Positions 12,701 through 21,748 of a stretch of 64,000 bases of DNA are shown piece by piece; positions within the stretch are counted from its first letter, which is position 1; the number at the start of each line of letters is the position of its first letter. Below the pieces are notes generated by a model. The model was not told the DNA's origin. It saw only the letters and a list, made by a program, of their open reading frames with translations, and did no database searches. A program made the translations under genes and the position numbers. Origin of the DNA: Owenia fusiformis (lineage: Eukaryota > Annelida > Polychaeta > Sabellida > Oweniidae); assembly GCA_903813345.2 (NCBI GenBank), contig CAIIXF020000003.1:15266931-15330930 (forward strand). The letters run 5' to 3'.

Positions 12701-14953
12701 CTTAGTTTCATTGGTTCTCCAAAATGGGTCAGGATTTGTTGGAAAAGTCCAGAAGTGAGTAGCTCCCACAATTCTTTGGTATTACTAGGTATTGAGATTT
12801 CTGATTATATAAAGAAGTTATTGAAGATTTGAAAAATATGCAAAAGGGTATATCCTATTTCTTATTTTTGCCAATAAGTAAATATCAAAGGATTACCCTT
12901 AAATAAAGTCATATCTTATGTTTTGACTTTTAAGAAAATAGGTGTGACAGGAAATATTGAGGGGAGGACATATCTCAAAATTGTGACATATTTTTTGAAA
13001 ACCAACTCAATTCATCATGACTCGTGTAAAAACAGTTAAAACAGTTCCCTGCTCTCTAGGGCACTTCAAATGCAATAAACGGCCTTTAGTCTCTAATAAT
13101 CTAGTCTCTATATAGTATAGTAATTTTTATTTCAGGGAATGGGTGGGCAGTTTGATTACTGGGGCCTATGGCTAGATGGGGAATATGGTATAGGAGAATC
13201 CAGAGCAGAACCAAAGTGTACAACATACAACAGTCCCCAGCTCTCTAGGGCACTTCAGATGCAATAAATGGCCTTTAGTCTCTAATAATCTAGTCTCTAA
13301 ATAGTATAGTACTTTTTATTTCAGGGAATGGGTGGGCAGTTTGATTACTGGGGCCTATGGCTAGATGGGGAATATGGTATAGGAGAATCTAGAGCAGAAC
13401 CAAAGTGTACAACATACAACAGTCCCCAGCTCTCTAAGCAGCCAGAATTCCAAATAGATGCAATAGAATTTTGGGCAGTAGGACCTGACATTGAGAAGGA
13501 AGGGGGCTCCATGGTAAGAATAAAAATGATCAGGTTTCTAATATAGGTTATGGGATAAGTTATTTGTCTGGGGACCATTAACAGAAAAATCGTGAAGTTA
13601 AGCATTTGTAAAGTCAATTATTCTCGAACTGTGATGTCATTATATCCATGGTTACAACAATTGATTTACGAATTCGTAATTTTATGAAGTCTCTGTTAAT
13701 AACCCCCTGGTTCACATGTGATCATCAATTTTAAAAAGGCAAGAATCAGAATCAAATAATAACTTACCCCTACCCTGTTGAAATGTTTTTAATACAGTGA
13801 TCTTTGACATTCATTGAGCTTCATAGTACAATCTTGCTAAACCCGCTATAATTTTTGAATTTATTGTGATTTTTTTTTAAATGTTATGAATCATATCATA
13901 GGTGTGCTGGTTTTTACAGTAACAAATCAGTAGTGTACTGCTATAATTTTGTGAAATTATCTCAGCTTTGGGTGTAGTACTAAAATCTCTGTGGAAGTTA
14001 TGATAGATTAGCATTTTGAGCATTGCATAGTAAACAAATAGCAATTTCCATATATGGCCTTCTGAAAAACATTGGGGCTAATGAAGATGATTTGACAGTT
14101 ATTTTATTCATAATTAATTGTAAAAGCGAAAACACTCACTTTTCAAATGCAACACTTATATGTAATTATAATTTTTTCCTGTTTATTTCCAGAAGCATGT
14201 GATATCTGCATCAGGATTAGATCTGACAGTAAGTTTTACATAAAAATACATTTCTGTATCACCAAGACAATGTTCTAAATGTTGACAGCTGTGAAAATCT
14301 GGCAGATGGGTCTTGGAGAGGGTACTTAGGGGCCTTATGCTTGGTACTTCTGAACTTTAATTCATATACATAAAGTACAGAAACCCTGCCTTAGTGAAGC
14401 CTGACTGTATTTAGTGAACATCACTTCAAGATACATTTCCCATTGACTCCTATACAAGACTCTGTAGCGAACACCACTTTAAGACACATTTCACATTGAC
14501 TCCTATACAAGACGCCCTCTCTGTAGTGAACACCACTTCAAGACACATTTCACATTGACTCCTATACAAGACCCCCTCTCTGTAGTGAACACCACTTCAA
14601 GACACATTTCACATTGACTCCTATACAAGACCCCCTCTCTGTAGTGAACACCTACCTACAGTGAACACTTTTTGTGGCTCCACAGGTGTTCATTATATAC
14701 AGGTTTTCCTGTGACTGTGTATTTTAACGTTTATACATGTGCGTTAATTCTTCTCTTATTCCTTTATGCTTGACTTTGTTTAAACAAGTAAATCTCCATT
14801 TAATTTCAGGATGCTCATGTCAGCATATTGGACAAAGACCCAGAGGCCAAGGCAATGCTGAGCTTGATAAACCGTGGCCCAGTGAGTGATGGACTGAGGG
14901 AAGGGGATAGAACTGCAGACACCCCTGAACAACATCAGTTGCCACCTATGTGA
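613..14953 (+). CDS. MEAK7: MEAK7/TLDC1-like TLDc-domain protein, 3' five exons (5' end outside window)
   Basis: Five exons join in frame: 613-746, 10803-10921, 13325-13513, 14193-14228 and 14810-14953, with consistent phases and GT-AG borders. The joined peptide is most of a TLDc domain: GESFSTMIKRVKDQGP, then FGGFASESW, CFLFTMQPKLGIYTSTGYND, GMGGQFDYWGLWLD, CTTYNSPQLS and a C-terminal DPEAKAML segment. This order and wording match the TLDC1/MEAK7 branch of TLDc proteins rather than OXR1 or NCOA7. Known family role: MEAK7 is a lysosome-associated activator of mTOR signalling, and TLDc domains bind the V-ATPase. The start codon and N-terminal exons lie left of the window. The first intron is about 10 kb and hosts antisense ANKH-like copies and a DNA transposon. 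A polyadenylation hexamer AATAAA lies at 15073-15078, 120 bases past the stop. An exon-13325 duplicate (13136-13247) makes exon choice non-trivial. Family-level confidence is high. Confidence 0.9.
1373..1389 (+). repeat. C homopolymer tract
   Basis: A run of about 17 C residues lies in the first large intron of the MEAK7-like gene. It is likely to be length-variable and may carry assembly error. Confidence 0.8.
1965..2290. repeat. 3' flank copy of ANKH-like tandem unit (unit 1)
   Basis: This sequence downstream (on the minus strand) of the ANKH-like pseudogene recurs at about 3715-4025 and 10160-10390. The recurring text includes the tgacacctttgtgggtgtat stretch and ataatcagctgatc. It shows that the duplicated unit extends beyond the coding part. 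Confidence 0.85.
2295..3458 (-). pseudogene. ANKH-like (progressive ankylosis family) pseudogene, 5'-truncated with one nonsense change
   Basis: This copy is near-identical to the intact copy at 4031-5521 over most of its length. Its reading frame is broken where the intact copy has GSAIHG-LLLMKK: a single TTA-to-TAA change gives a stop directly after GSAIHG, so the frame splits into pieces at 3210-3392 and 2295-3203. Homology ends at 3458 within the GLASQ region, where sequence resembling the upstream flank of the intact copy is joined on, deleting the N-terminal ~120 codons. It lies antisense in the MEAK7-like intron. Everything after the stop remains open for 302 codons, which suggests recent inactivation. 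A shorter protein starting at the Met after the stop (MKKYTTF) cannot be excluded. Confidence 0.8.
3487..3960. repeat. Duplicated segment carrying an ANKH-like 3' remnant plus 3' flank (unit 2 left part)
   Basis: Sequence from 3487 is repeated almost base for base from 9928. It contains a decayed remnant of the ANKH-like 3' coding end (about 3533-3664, antisense) followed by another copy of the 3' flank. The 3486/3487 junction is the undisturbed version of the site that carries the 4.2 kb transposon at 5681-9927. Confidence 0.85.
4031..5521 (-). CDS. ANKH-like multipass membrane protein, intronless
   Basis: An uninterrupted 496-codon ORF with an ATG at 5521. The length matches ANKH proteins (about 492 aa). 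Similar wording appears in the same order: GFIILVNSKADLKKG (ANKH has a VNSKRD motif at this place), LTPVGYVI, RRPILIPIISGYVSALV followed by IGYKI and LPDES, then a second transmembrane half. Many hydrophobic segments of about 20 residues indicate a multipass protein. ANKH supports export of ATP/pyrophosphate and citrate in vertebrates; that activity is only inferred here, since the protein is divergent. There is no N-terminal signal. It has no introns and lies antisense in the MEAK7-like intron between broken sister copies, so it may be a retrocopy that was then tandemly duplicated. Its coding frame is intact, which argues for selection or recent origin. Confidence 0.7.
   Translation of the reverse strand: MLSFIQYMRRPTLQHFKLLKTLICILNFSKEDFTEMTNNAYDVADTDWGKCLFIFKIFLPTAIANMEPAVAKIVDSLSQTFTRDINEALVVVSLMLSIASILRAYLSPSQASQGFIILVNSKADLKKGLIFVICSSTITAGIFLVIGLTPVGYVIQVLFRITDQQLEEIQFGLASYCLLSMILNMGSAIHGLLLMKKHTTFCLLAELLRFIAKLGCIFSLMATPLITRRPILIPIISGYVSALVYLLFSYIGYKIFLINELPDESTKKLTYLKMIKVTLPLGLQELIERCETIILSFTVAQLTPSESMRSMALANIHVLHAAFYSLRRTLVSIATMISAYLASGSNSSSHFDHELVICTSIIAIVSFFISISICWITPITRVIFLYLFHISEENFIGVYYPFKLFTFWPIVQTFALFSLGILLHKKDTKMSIVSSACQVIIMGCLPFALDHLGFNVLLSSVMALFTAQSSTASILFSYLYLKYLRKSQSYQKDCYL
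5911..6290. repeat. Foldback element nested in the 4.2 kb transposon
   Basis: Arms of ~140 bp (about 5911-6060 and 6150-6290) are inverted copies. The outer ends are TAGTCCATTTGTCA (5911-5924) and its complement at 6277-6290. Inner matches include the gtgatttaactgggttgcc block and the GGGGAAAAA block. No coding capacity. Confidence 0.75.
7080..8230. repeat. Degenerate ~300-bp tandem repeat, G-rich
   Basis: The block starting gaaacattgaccatat occurs at about 7629 and again at 7929. Related but decayed units precede them. Phrases such as ggggtgtgaggggtggcc and atgctatttggtgctttctg recur. Short ORFs here follow the repeat and are not credible genes. Confidence 0.7.
8599..8700. repeat. 21-22-bp tandem repeat
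   Basis: About five units of the type TTCAACCGTTTTAATTAGCTG lie inside the 4.2 kb transposon. Confidence 0.75.
9928..10400. repeat. Second copy of segment 3487-3960 (unit 3)
   Basis: It begins immediately after the right TIR of the transposon with aggagtcaattataaaaac, and repeats 3487 onward, including the ANKH-like 3' remnant and the 3' flank. Confidence 0.85.
10383..10628 (-). pseudogene. ANKH-like fragment with internal deletion
   Basis: It encodes LLAELLRFIAELGCIFSLMA, which then jumps to CTSITAFVSFLISIS and HISEENFIGVY. The intact copy has a ~120-codon segment between these, so the fragment lost it in frame. There is no N or C terminus. It is the third and most decayed member of the array and ends about 180 bases before the next MEAK7-like exon. 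Confidence 0.8.
10650..10735. repeat. Dispersed repeat: GGTGGTGACATTTTGCATG family
   Basis: The ggtgacatattg...ctccaac...ggtggtgacattttgcatg...taatgccttg text recurs at 16740-16875, 41628-41665 and, on the other strand, 57685-57725. A shorter match lies at 59920-59945. It is probably a family of old MITEs or SINE-like pieces. Confidence 0.6.
10803..10921 (+). CDS. MEAK7: MEAK7-like exon: TLDc core
   Basis: A good pyrimidine tract and AG end at 10802; the donor is TTG/gtaaga. Two bases complete the previous codon, then 39 codons run through DPSCFLF, PKLGIYTSTGYNDHYMYLN and MPYGL, the most conserved part of the domain. Confidence 0.92.
11020..12625. repeat. 105-bp minisatellite, ~15 copies
   Basis: The unit carries ctattggtaatgatgtcatt and cagaatgacaatgcagtaaa. 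Successive starts at 11091, 11196 and 11301 show a strict 105-bp period. Units are highly similar. It lies in the intron between the MEAK7-like exons at 10803 and 13325. There are no unique spacers, so it is not CRISPR-like. Confidence 0.95.
13052..13429. repeat. 189-bp tandem duplication across an exon boundary
   Basis: Two units (13052-13240 and 13241-13429) share an intron end, an acceptor and the exon's first part. The breakpoints share the microhomology CTCTCTA, typical of unequal exchange or slippage. Confidence 0.92.
13136..13247 (+). pseudogene. Partial tandem duplicate of the following MEAK7-like exon
   Basis: This is the first copy of a 189-bp duplication (13052-13240 versus 13241-13429). 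It has an intact acceptor (ttcag at 13131-13135) and the first ~37 codons of the exon, but no donor. If spliced and read through it stays in frame until a TAA at 13265-13267, giving a truncated TLDc domain. The copies differ at only a few positions, so the duplication is fairly young or maintained by conversion. Confidence 0.85.
13325..13513 (+). CDS. MEAK7: MEAK7-like exon: TLDc C-terminal half
   Basis: This is the complete copy of the duplicated exon: 63 codons in phase 0, acceptor ttttatttcag, donor ATG/gtaaga. It encodes GMGGQFDYWGLWLDGEYG, CTTYNSPQLS and IEFWAVGP. It needs the distal acceptor rather than the identical upstream one at 13135. Confidence 0.92.
14193..14228 (+). CDS. MEAK7: MEAK7-like 36-bp micro-exon
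   Basis: Phase 0 at both ends, encoding KHVISASGLDLT. The acceptor is gtttatttccag and the donor is ACA/gtaagt. It is supported by the frame-compatible flanking exons and strong splice signals. At 12 codons, skipping it would keep the frame. Confidence 0.75.
14408..14655. repeat. 59-bp tandem repeat, ~4 copies
   Basis: Units of the type acacatttcacattgactcc plus ccctctctgtagtgaacacc repeat in the last MEAK7-like intron. Confidence 0.85.
14810..14953 (+). CDS. MEAK7: MEAK7-like terminal exon
   Basis: The acceptor is taatttcag at 14801-14809. It encodes DAHVSILDKDPEAKAMLSL and ends PPM-TGA at 14951-14953. The DPEA.A.L and GLRE motifs match the end of vertebrate MEAK7. Confidence 0.88.
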   Translation, partial: DAHVSILDKDPEAKAMLSLINRGPVSDGLREGDRTADTPEQHQLPPM

Positions 14954-15072
14954 TCTACTAATACAGCCTCAATTGGGAATATGTATGACTGTATTAACTG
15001 TGGCCATGTCAGTGAGGGCTTCTTTGAGCCGTGATTCACGAGCTTTAAACAGTGGTATATAGTAGTGATATG

Positions 15073-15078
15073 AATAAA
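15073..15078 (+). terminator. Polyadenylation signal AATAAA for the MEAK7-like gene
   Basis: This is the first canonical hexamer downstream of the stop at 14953, in a plausible short 3' UTR. Confidence 0.55.
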
Positions 15079-17260
15079 GGCTTGGATGAAGATAACCACA
15101 TACCTCCGATGCAATCCCTTGAAGATTTGATTGTGGATATATTGCGCCTTATAACCCCTTTAAGTCCTGTGATTGTGGGCTCACTGCAGAGAGGCAGACA
15201 CCCAGAGTCACAACAATTTCAACCTTTATAAAGCTGTTAATGTTTTGATATATAAGCCTTATAGTAAGCCATGATATAATGGAAGAATGGTTGAATGACA
15301 TTGAATTGTTACCACCTATTTGAGGCCTTAGCACCTTGACTGATCTATCACTCTCAGATTTCTAAACCATAGGATCGTGAATTAAGGTCTGCTCAAAGGA
15401 GAACTTCATGTCTACATAAACACCAAAATTAGGGATATGGTGGACATAAACTTGACAATCTCTTGGGAATTATTTTATCCAAGAACCAAAGTGCAATGAA
15501 AAGGAAGTCTCGAGAGAGGTGTGGGAAAAATATTCTTCAGGTTCAGGGGTTCATAACACAGATCTTCATATTTGAAATGGGAAGTTCATTGGACTGGTTC
15601 TGGACCCCTGTACTTCTAGAGGTACTGAAAAATTTTGAAGCGCACCATATTAGTTGCGATTTGGGAGTATGTCAGTATTTGCAGTATTTGGAATTAAATG
15701 GAGAACATTGTAAGATCTGATGCATCTCTGGGATTATACGCATATATTTTCAGCTTACTAAATACAAAGTCACAAACACTGTCATAGATGGCTCAAAGAG
15801 CAGTGCATTACATTACATTGTATATTATTCTTCTTTTGAAGAGAAAATGTAAATGTCTCCCATTTTAATTTGGGGTTTTGGTCAGGATTTGCCAAACTAA
15901 ATCGATGCCAATTTTTGATTTTAAAATGCATTATACCATAAAGGTTAATAGGGGCAAATCAAGACCAACCTGGACCTTTTACATGTTGAGTCATACTTCA
16001 TATTTGTCTATCTATTACCAAAGAAGAAATCCCAAATCCTCAACTTTCAGTGCAATATTGTGGCCATAAGTTGGTCTCAAGATATATCTAAGGTTTGTAA
16101 GATATTGACTTAGCAATTATAATGGGACGTATCGGGAGAGAAACCTACAAGACAATGCATCTTTATACATTAAATATTTTCACGCACTCTCTAGCCTATA
16201 AATTCTATTTCTTTTTGTAATTCAAGTGCAATCATGGCAGTGAAATTCAAATTGTGAAAAACTGCAAAATCTACTGGGTAGGCATGATGTCAGATTTGAA
16301 CATTTGAAGTATGAGATTTTGTATGGAAACTAAGAAACTAATATTGAATGTATCACATTTCTTTTTTGGGGTCTACAAAAAGCAGGATTTGTTTGGAAGT
16401 GATGTTTTGCAAAGTACTGGATTCATAGAAATCTTTCAGTTCATATTATTCCAGATGACACTATATCTGATTATTTTTACTTATTTATACTCCATACATG
16501 TATATGTTCACAATTTAATTTTATTTACTAATTCCATCTTTTGCACAATGTCATACTGGTTTGGGGCTAGTGCAGTGTTGAAGTCTTGTCTTTTTATGCT
16601 AAACATTAATCACTTGAAAAAGTTCGGTTGAAAAATAAATTATGAGTTTTTTTAGCATTTTTTGAAAAAAGTAGCAAGATCACCATAGATGATAAATTTT
16701 TCGATCCCACCTCTTGAATTGGATTTACTCTGTCACCATAAGAAGTGACATATTGTTATAGTCTCCAACTTTTTTGTGGACGACATTCAGCAGTTGGTGT
16801 TTGACAGTTGGTGTTCACCGTTTGGCATATGTAACAAATGGCAGGTGGTGATATTTTGCATGTTAATGCCTTGTCTTTTTACTAGAAATGTTCATAGAAA
16901 ATTATATGTTATGTCTATTTATTAGTTATGTTGAAGATTCTTGTTGTTTGTATTATTGTTATTATGCAGATCAGATGTTATATAATAACCAGAAATAAAG
17001 TAGATTTTCTTTAAATAATTTATATTTACTTACATTATGTACATAGAGCAAAAATATGGGCCAGCCATTTTGTATATTTTGAAGAGGGTACATTAATATA
17101 TACAGTTTAAATAAACATGTGCAATATGAATATATACAATAGTTTAGTAACATATAGCAAAGTTCAGTAAAAATGATAATATAATGACATGGGCATAGCC
17201 AGGCATCAGGTAGACAACTGCCTCACCAAAATTCCACCAAAAATGTTCATTCAGATTACT
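15079..17260. other. Intergenic stretch without a recognisable gene
   Basis: AT-rich. The short ORFs here (61-106 codons) lack homology, splice logic or composition suggesting coding. It holds one copy of the GGTGGTGATATTTTGCATG family at 16740-16875. Nothing else recognised. Confidence 0.6.
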
Positions 17261-17267
17261 TATTTAA

Positions 17268-17558
17268 CCTCTTGAATCCCGGGCTCTAAAATCGGTTGAA
17301 ACCAGAGAATTTTTCATTTTTGCCATCTTTTGACATTTTACTACTTACCTATACAACTTGAGATGCTCAATTTAGTAAAATTAGACGGCAGAGATCATTT
17401 CTACACATTTTAAAACAATTTTCGTGTAAATTGGATGAAAATTTTTCAAATAAGAGCAATTTAGGTGAAAATTTTTATGACAGATTTTCTCGTCACTTTG
17501 GGTTAAAAGGTCAATCCTGAGGTGACGAGAAATCTCGTCACTCAAGGTAGTCAAGAGG
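17268..17558. mobile_element. MITE flanked by TTAA (piggyBac-type target)
   Basis: Ends are CCTCTTGA... and ...TCAAGAGG as imperfect TIRs, directly flanked by TTAA at 17264-17267 and 17559-17562. TTAA duplication plus terminal CC is the signature of piggyBac-like (and some other) elements. 291 bp, non-coding. Confidence 0.65.
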
Positions 17559-17562
17559 TTAA

Positions 17563-17650
17563 ATTTGCCTCATCTCTTTAAATTTGCCTCACTTATTTAA
17601 ATTTGCCTCACCTATTTAAATTTGCCTTATCTAGATTTGCCTACCCTATT
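17563..17650. repeat. ~19-bp tandem repeat
   Basis: Four to five units of aaatttgcctcacctattt immediately follow the TTAA element. Confidence 0.7.
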
Positions 17651-18186
17651 TTTTCCCTCGCCTCTCTTTAGATCCTGGCCATGTCCATGACTAATTCAAT
17701 TTATATAGACGTAACTTATGTTCTATATCTGCTGTCTAATATCTTTCTGTTATTTATTTTTATATTTTCAATTGATTTTGAAACATCAGACTGGATTTTC
17801 TGATAACAATTTTATGTTGCTGTCAGCAGATGTAAGGGCATGTTCATATCTGACTTAACAGCACTCTACATTTATATGGACTCACTTCTATCACTGTGCC
17901 TAAAAGTTCACTGCGAGAAAGCTTACCAAGTGTTCTATACTAATATCATTCAAGAATTTTCTTAATTTTCACTAGTGTGTTCATTGTTTAATAAAATGTT
18001 GAGCTACACGTACTTAGCTGTTTTAACCAATTTGTCTATTGGGACAGTAGTAGGTGACATGTTGATTTCGAAACTCCAACATGTGGTCATGTTTGGATAT
18101 CACTTTTGCTTAAAATCCAACTATGTATCAGGATATAACTTTTGCTTATAAAACTTCATGTGTTATGTTAGGATATCACTATTTTT

Positions 18187-19319
18187 CTAGTTGTCGTTTT
18201 GTGTATCAGGAGGTAACTGTTGCTTACAAACTTCCAACATATGCTTATGTAAGTATCTCTTCTGAGCGAAGGCCCGATTACATCCTGTACACATGTGGAT
18301 CTTCTGTTTTGTTGTGTGAATCATTTGATGTGACCTGAGATTTGATTTATCAGCAAAAGCTTTTGGGCAGTTAGGATAAGGGCATTTAAAGGGACGTTCT
18401 CCAGTATGAACTCGCATATGTCCTTTCAAAAGCCAAGATCTTGTGAAGATTTTCCCACAAACCGGACATCGGTTTTTCGTCTTGAAATGTGTGCGTACGT
18501 GCATACTATATGCTAGGAATATGCTAAAGACCTTATCACAGACGAGGCACTTGTGTATACGACGTCCGTTTGTATCTGTGACATACATATGGGCCTGAAC
18601 TTGAAGTTTGAGGAACTCGAGGTTTTCTGAGGCAGTGAACATCTCAGGACCTCCACCCCTGGTGGGTTTAATACATCCTGGGCGGCCACACAGCCCTGTC
18701 TGGCAACACCCTGTCAGAGCTCTTGAGCCACCTGCTATCGGACTGCAATAGTCTTGTACTTGGGCGTGATTACTTGGTCGAGTGCGATCCCCCAAGATTT
18801 GCTTTCGTCTACTACTGCTAGGGGAGGCAGGGTTCAATGTTTGTGTCATCATATTGTCACCTTCATCAACACTCACTACATCAATCAGGGGAGAATATGG
18901 GTGAGTATAGCCCTTGGAGCCACCTTGGGATATCATTGAATGTGGGTAGGTAACATTCTGGAAAGAGCCTGTTTCAGATGATATCCCGCTGTCTGTTGTC
19001 AGTGTACTGTCATCCGAGTCTGAACCATAGTCCAAATAACTTGTGGGTTGCCTCTGGCGCGCTCTATAAAAGTTTGGATCTTCAGTCCATTTCATGTCGA
19101 GTCGCTCTCCAGCTTCAAGAAGAAGGTGTCGCTTTTCATTCAGTTTGTGCCGGGTAACAATTGGAAGTAGACTAAGTGGTTTGTCTTTCATCACCCTCTT
19201 GACTTTGTAAGAGTCCCCTGGAGGTGTTACTTTAGTGCTTGTGGGCAGATTGCTTTGTGGTATTGGAGTTTTGCGGATGCTTAGGCCTGACCTTGTTGTC
19301 ATGACATAGTGACCACTTC
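18187..19319 (-). CDS. Snail/Scratch-like C2H2 zinc-finger transcription factor, 3' coding exon
   Basis: The acceptor is a strong tract (ttattctccttttcag) ending at 19320 on the minus strand. The first Met in the exon is at 19302, giving 371 aa; reading is open back to the splice site, so an upstream coding exon is possible. Four fingers lie at the C terminus (about residues 252-272, 279-299, 307-329 and 338-359, the last C2HC). Finger wording FTRSWLLKGHMRVHTGERPF, AFADKSNLRSH and YLHKHMLEVC closely follows the Snail/Scratch pattern (sWLLxGH, ADxSNLRxH, LHKHxxxxC). The N-terminal ~240 residues are low-complexity and Ser/Pro-rich, with a DSGISS motif at 104-109. No SNAG repressor peptide is seen, but it may lie in an upstream exon. 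Expected nuclear E-box-binding regulator; the exact orthologue is unknown. Confidence 0.8.
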
Positions 19320-19681
19320 CTGAAAAGGAGAATAAAATAAATGACATAGTCCAGCTCAAAGGTTTAATTTTACACTATATATAAAAGTTAATTAACAACA
19401 CCCATTATTGACCTATTGTTGACCTTTCAGGGACTTTGACCTCCAAAGAATTGAATTTATATTGAACTTTGGTTGCCTCAATTACAAGGAGCCTTAAAAA
19501 CCATTGTCTATGCATTCCAAACAGTCATATAACACATCAGAGGGGGCCTACAAGCAGACAAGGAGAAAAAGACAGTCTGGTATTCCAGCATAGATCTTCA
19601 GAAATGCTTTGAAACATATTGACATTCAAGTCACTTTCATTTTTTATAGTATAAACTTTATTGAGGTAAAGTCAATACATT

Positions 19682-19722
19682 TTCGGCCACCAATCGCCTT
19701 TTCGGCCACCAATCGCCACTTT
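19682..19722. repeat. Short direct repeat TTTTCGGCCACCAATCGCC x2
   Basis: Two adjacent 19-bp copies lie upstream (minus-strand sense) of the zinc-finger exon. Function unknown. Confidence 0.7.
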
Positions 19723-20166
19723 CATGACTGATGATATCGTAGGGTGTCACGGTTATGCATGTTGACCTAAATGTCAAGTATACGCATCATTGAACATAAT
19801 GTGACAATGTAACGAGTTACATTAGCTTATATACAAATTTCTTTCACACATATTTATTTTTTAGTCACCTCATAGGATCGTATTTTTTCTATTTTTCTAG
19901 ATTAGGACAACACCGGCAAAACATTGGCAGAATCGTTTGAATGCAATTCTCTTTTCATTCATTTTCTAAAACCATTTGCCAGCTTACCTTCGCAATGATG
20001 GCTTCCTTCTTTGTAATCTCGTATTGTTTGCAAGAATGACCGAGGCATATTTTTACTCGATAACTTTAAAACTGAACAGACAAGAGAACAACTCCGCTGA
20101 TTTTGAACTGAAGCGTGAAGCAGGTACTTGGACGTTGCCAGGCATTCAAACGCGCACCTGCTCGTA

Positions 20167-20190
20167 TGACGTCATATCATTAGTGACGTC
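20167..20190. promoter_or_regulatory. Paired CRE-like sites upstream of the zinc-finger gene
   Basis: A perfect palindromic TGACGTCA lies at 20167-20174, and TGACGTC at 20184-20190, with start-to-start spacing of 17 bp in a locally less AT-rich stretch. These match CREB/ATF sites. A CACCTG E-box lies just left, near 20155. Placement ~0.9 kb upstream of the zinc-finger exon suggests a promoter, but no transcription start is proven. Confidence 0.4.
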
Positions 20191-20219
20191 TTCTTTGCTT
20201 GGTCAGTTAGTACAGTAGG

Positions 20220-21560
20220 CTCTGGGTCATTGAGTACACATTATTGTTAGATTGTTTATGGACGTTTATATTTGTTTTTGACTTTTTGGACTTAAAAGTT
20301 TGTAAACTTTTAAACTTGCCGCGCAAAATAACTTTATAGGTCCGATTTGGCCGCCTGAGAGAACCTTTTGTTTCCAAGTTTAGTAAGGTCTATAAACATT
20401 AAAAAGAGGATTGCTACTTCATGTTCCCGTATGCAAAAATATACCTATACGTTACACTGTTACATAGGCTACGATTCTTCAAAGTCCGTTCCATTTGCAG
20501 TCCTGGGTTTTTAAAACCCCGAAATCAAGAAAATGAATTAAAGGATACTTTGGCTTCTGTTGGGAGGCGATTGCGAGGTATCTGAATTTACATAGAAATC
20601 GTTTGCCATCCATTCTTTTGAAAGTATAGTCGTGTTTAGAACTACCTCGTATCATTTTGTTTTTCCCATCAAGCCAGTTATATTTGGAATCGTTTAGATC
20701 TGATCAGATTTGTAACATTTGTTTATGTTATGATTGAATTCTCCATTCTAAAGCCTAAATACCAGGCTCTGCCACCCAGAGTACTTGATAACAGTCTTCA
20801 AGTTGAAGCGAGCAAGTGTACATATTTGATGAAGCGAGCAGTGGCGTTGTGATGCTCCAGATGGATATGGTTGCGAAGCAGTGCTGGATGCTTGGCGTGC
20901 CCCATTAGTCTTTCACTTCATTGCCATCACCCCTAAGCTTTTCATAATGGTGTCTCATTATGGGTTCCATAGTGGGCGGGTATTAATAGCAGAAGACGCT
21001 AACGGATCCATTCGGTCTTGTACTGGCGTCCATGCATATTGATTTCAGAAGCGAGGGTATGGTTTATATCCAAAGAACACGTGTACGTTTATATACGATT
21101 TATGACACACAAAAATATAATATTAATTTTAGTGGGATATAGGCAGGCATTGGTATAGCATTGTCATACAAAACATATCTCACATCATTGTTGCCTTGTA
21201 CTGTAAGCTATCGATGTTCAATGAATGAGATATTGGAAAGAATGGTAAACATGAATAAAAAATGGATTACAGAGTGAAACAATTCGAGACACATCAATCA
21301 ATACATTTCATATCCTACTCCTTTTTATTTTTAATATGGGATTATTTGTGCAATAGACTACAAATGCAATTAAGATATTTAATATAAAAAATGTTTTTAG
21401 GTTTTTAATTTCGTGTTTTTGGACTATTGCAATCATTTTTCGGCATAATGTGATAAAATATATGAAACCAGATAATTAAGAGCAATTAACACATTCCTTC
21501 ATAAATAAAGACAGGCAGTGATCTAATCTAGGATATAAGGTTAAGTTAATAATAGTTATG
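20220..21560. other. Intergenic stretch, no gene recognised
   Basis: No ORF with family resemblance and no tandem repeat. It may hold the promoter or 5' exon of the zinc-finger gene on the minus strand. Confidence 0.5.
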
Positions 21561-21566
21561 ATTATG

Positions 21567-21748
21567 CAGGCCCGTAGCCAGGGGGGTCGATGTGTTCGAG
21601 CGTCTTCCCCCTGGCCAAAGAATCTTTCAAAATCATGCAATTTTTCACCATTCTGTGCACTTTTTAAGTGATTTTGGCCATTTTTTTTACCAAAATTGTC
21701 ACAAGTGACCACCCCTGGAATTTTTCAGAAATCCTGGCTACGGGCCTG
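21567..21748. mobile_element. 182-bp MITE with 5-bp target duplication TTATG
   Basis: The terminal inverted repeat CAGGCCCGTAGCCAG is paired with CTGGCTACGGGCCTG. The direct repeats TTATG at 21562-21566 and 21749-21753 flank it exactly. The interior is non-coding. Similar interior text occurs near 23700-23850, suggesting relatives. Confidence 0.85.

Noticed and set aside
16311-16631. 106-codon ORF
   Set aside because: AT-rich, hydrophobic by composition, no recognisable motif, no splice context.
19976-20218. 80-codon plus-strand ORF next to CRE sites
   Set aside because: No homology; more likely part of the promoter or 5' UTR of the minus-strand zinc-finger gene.
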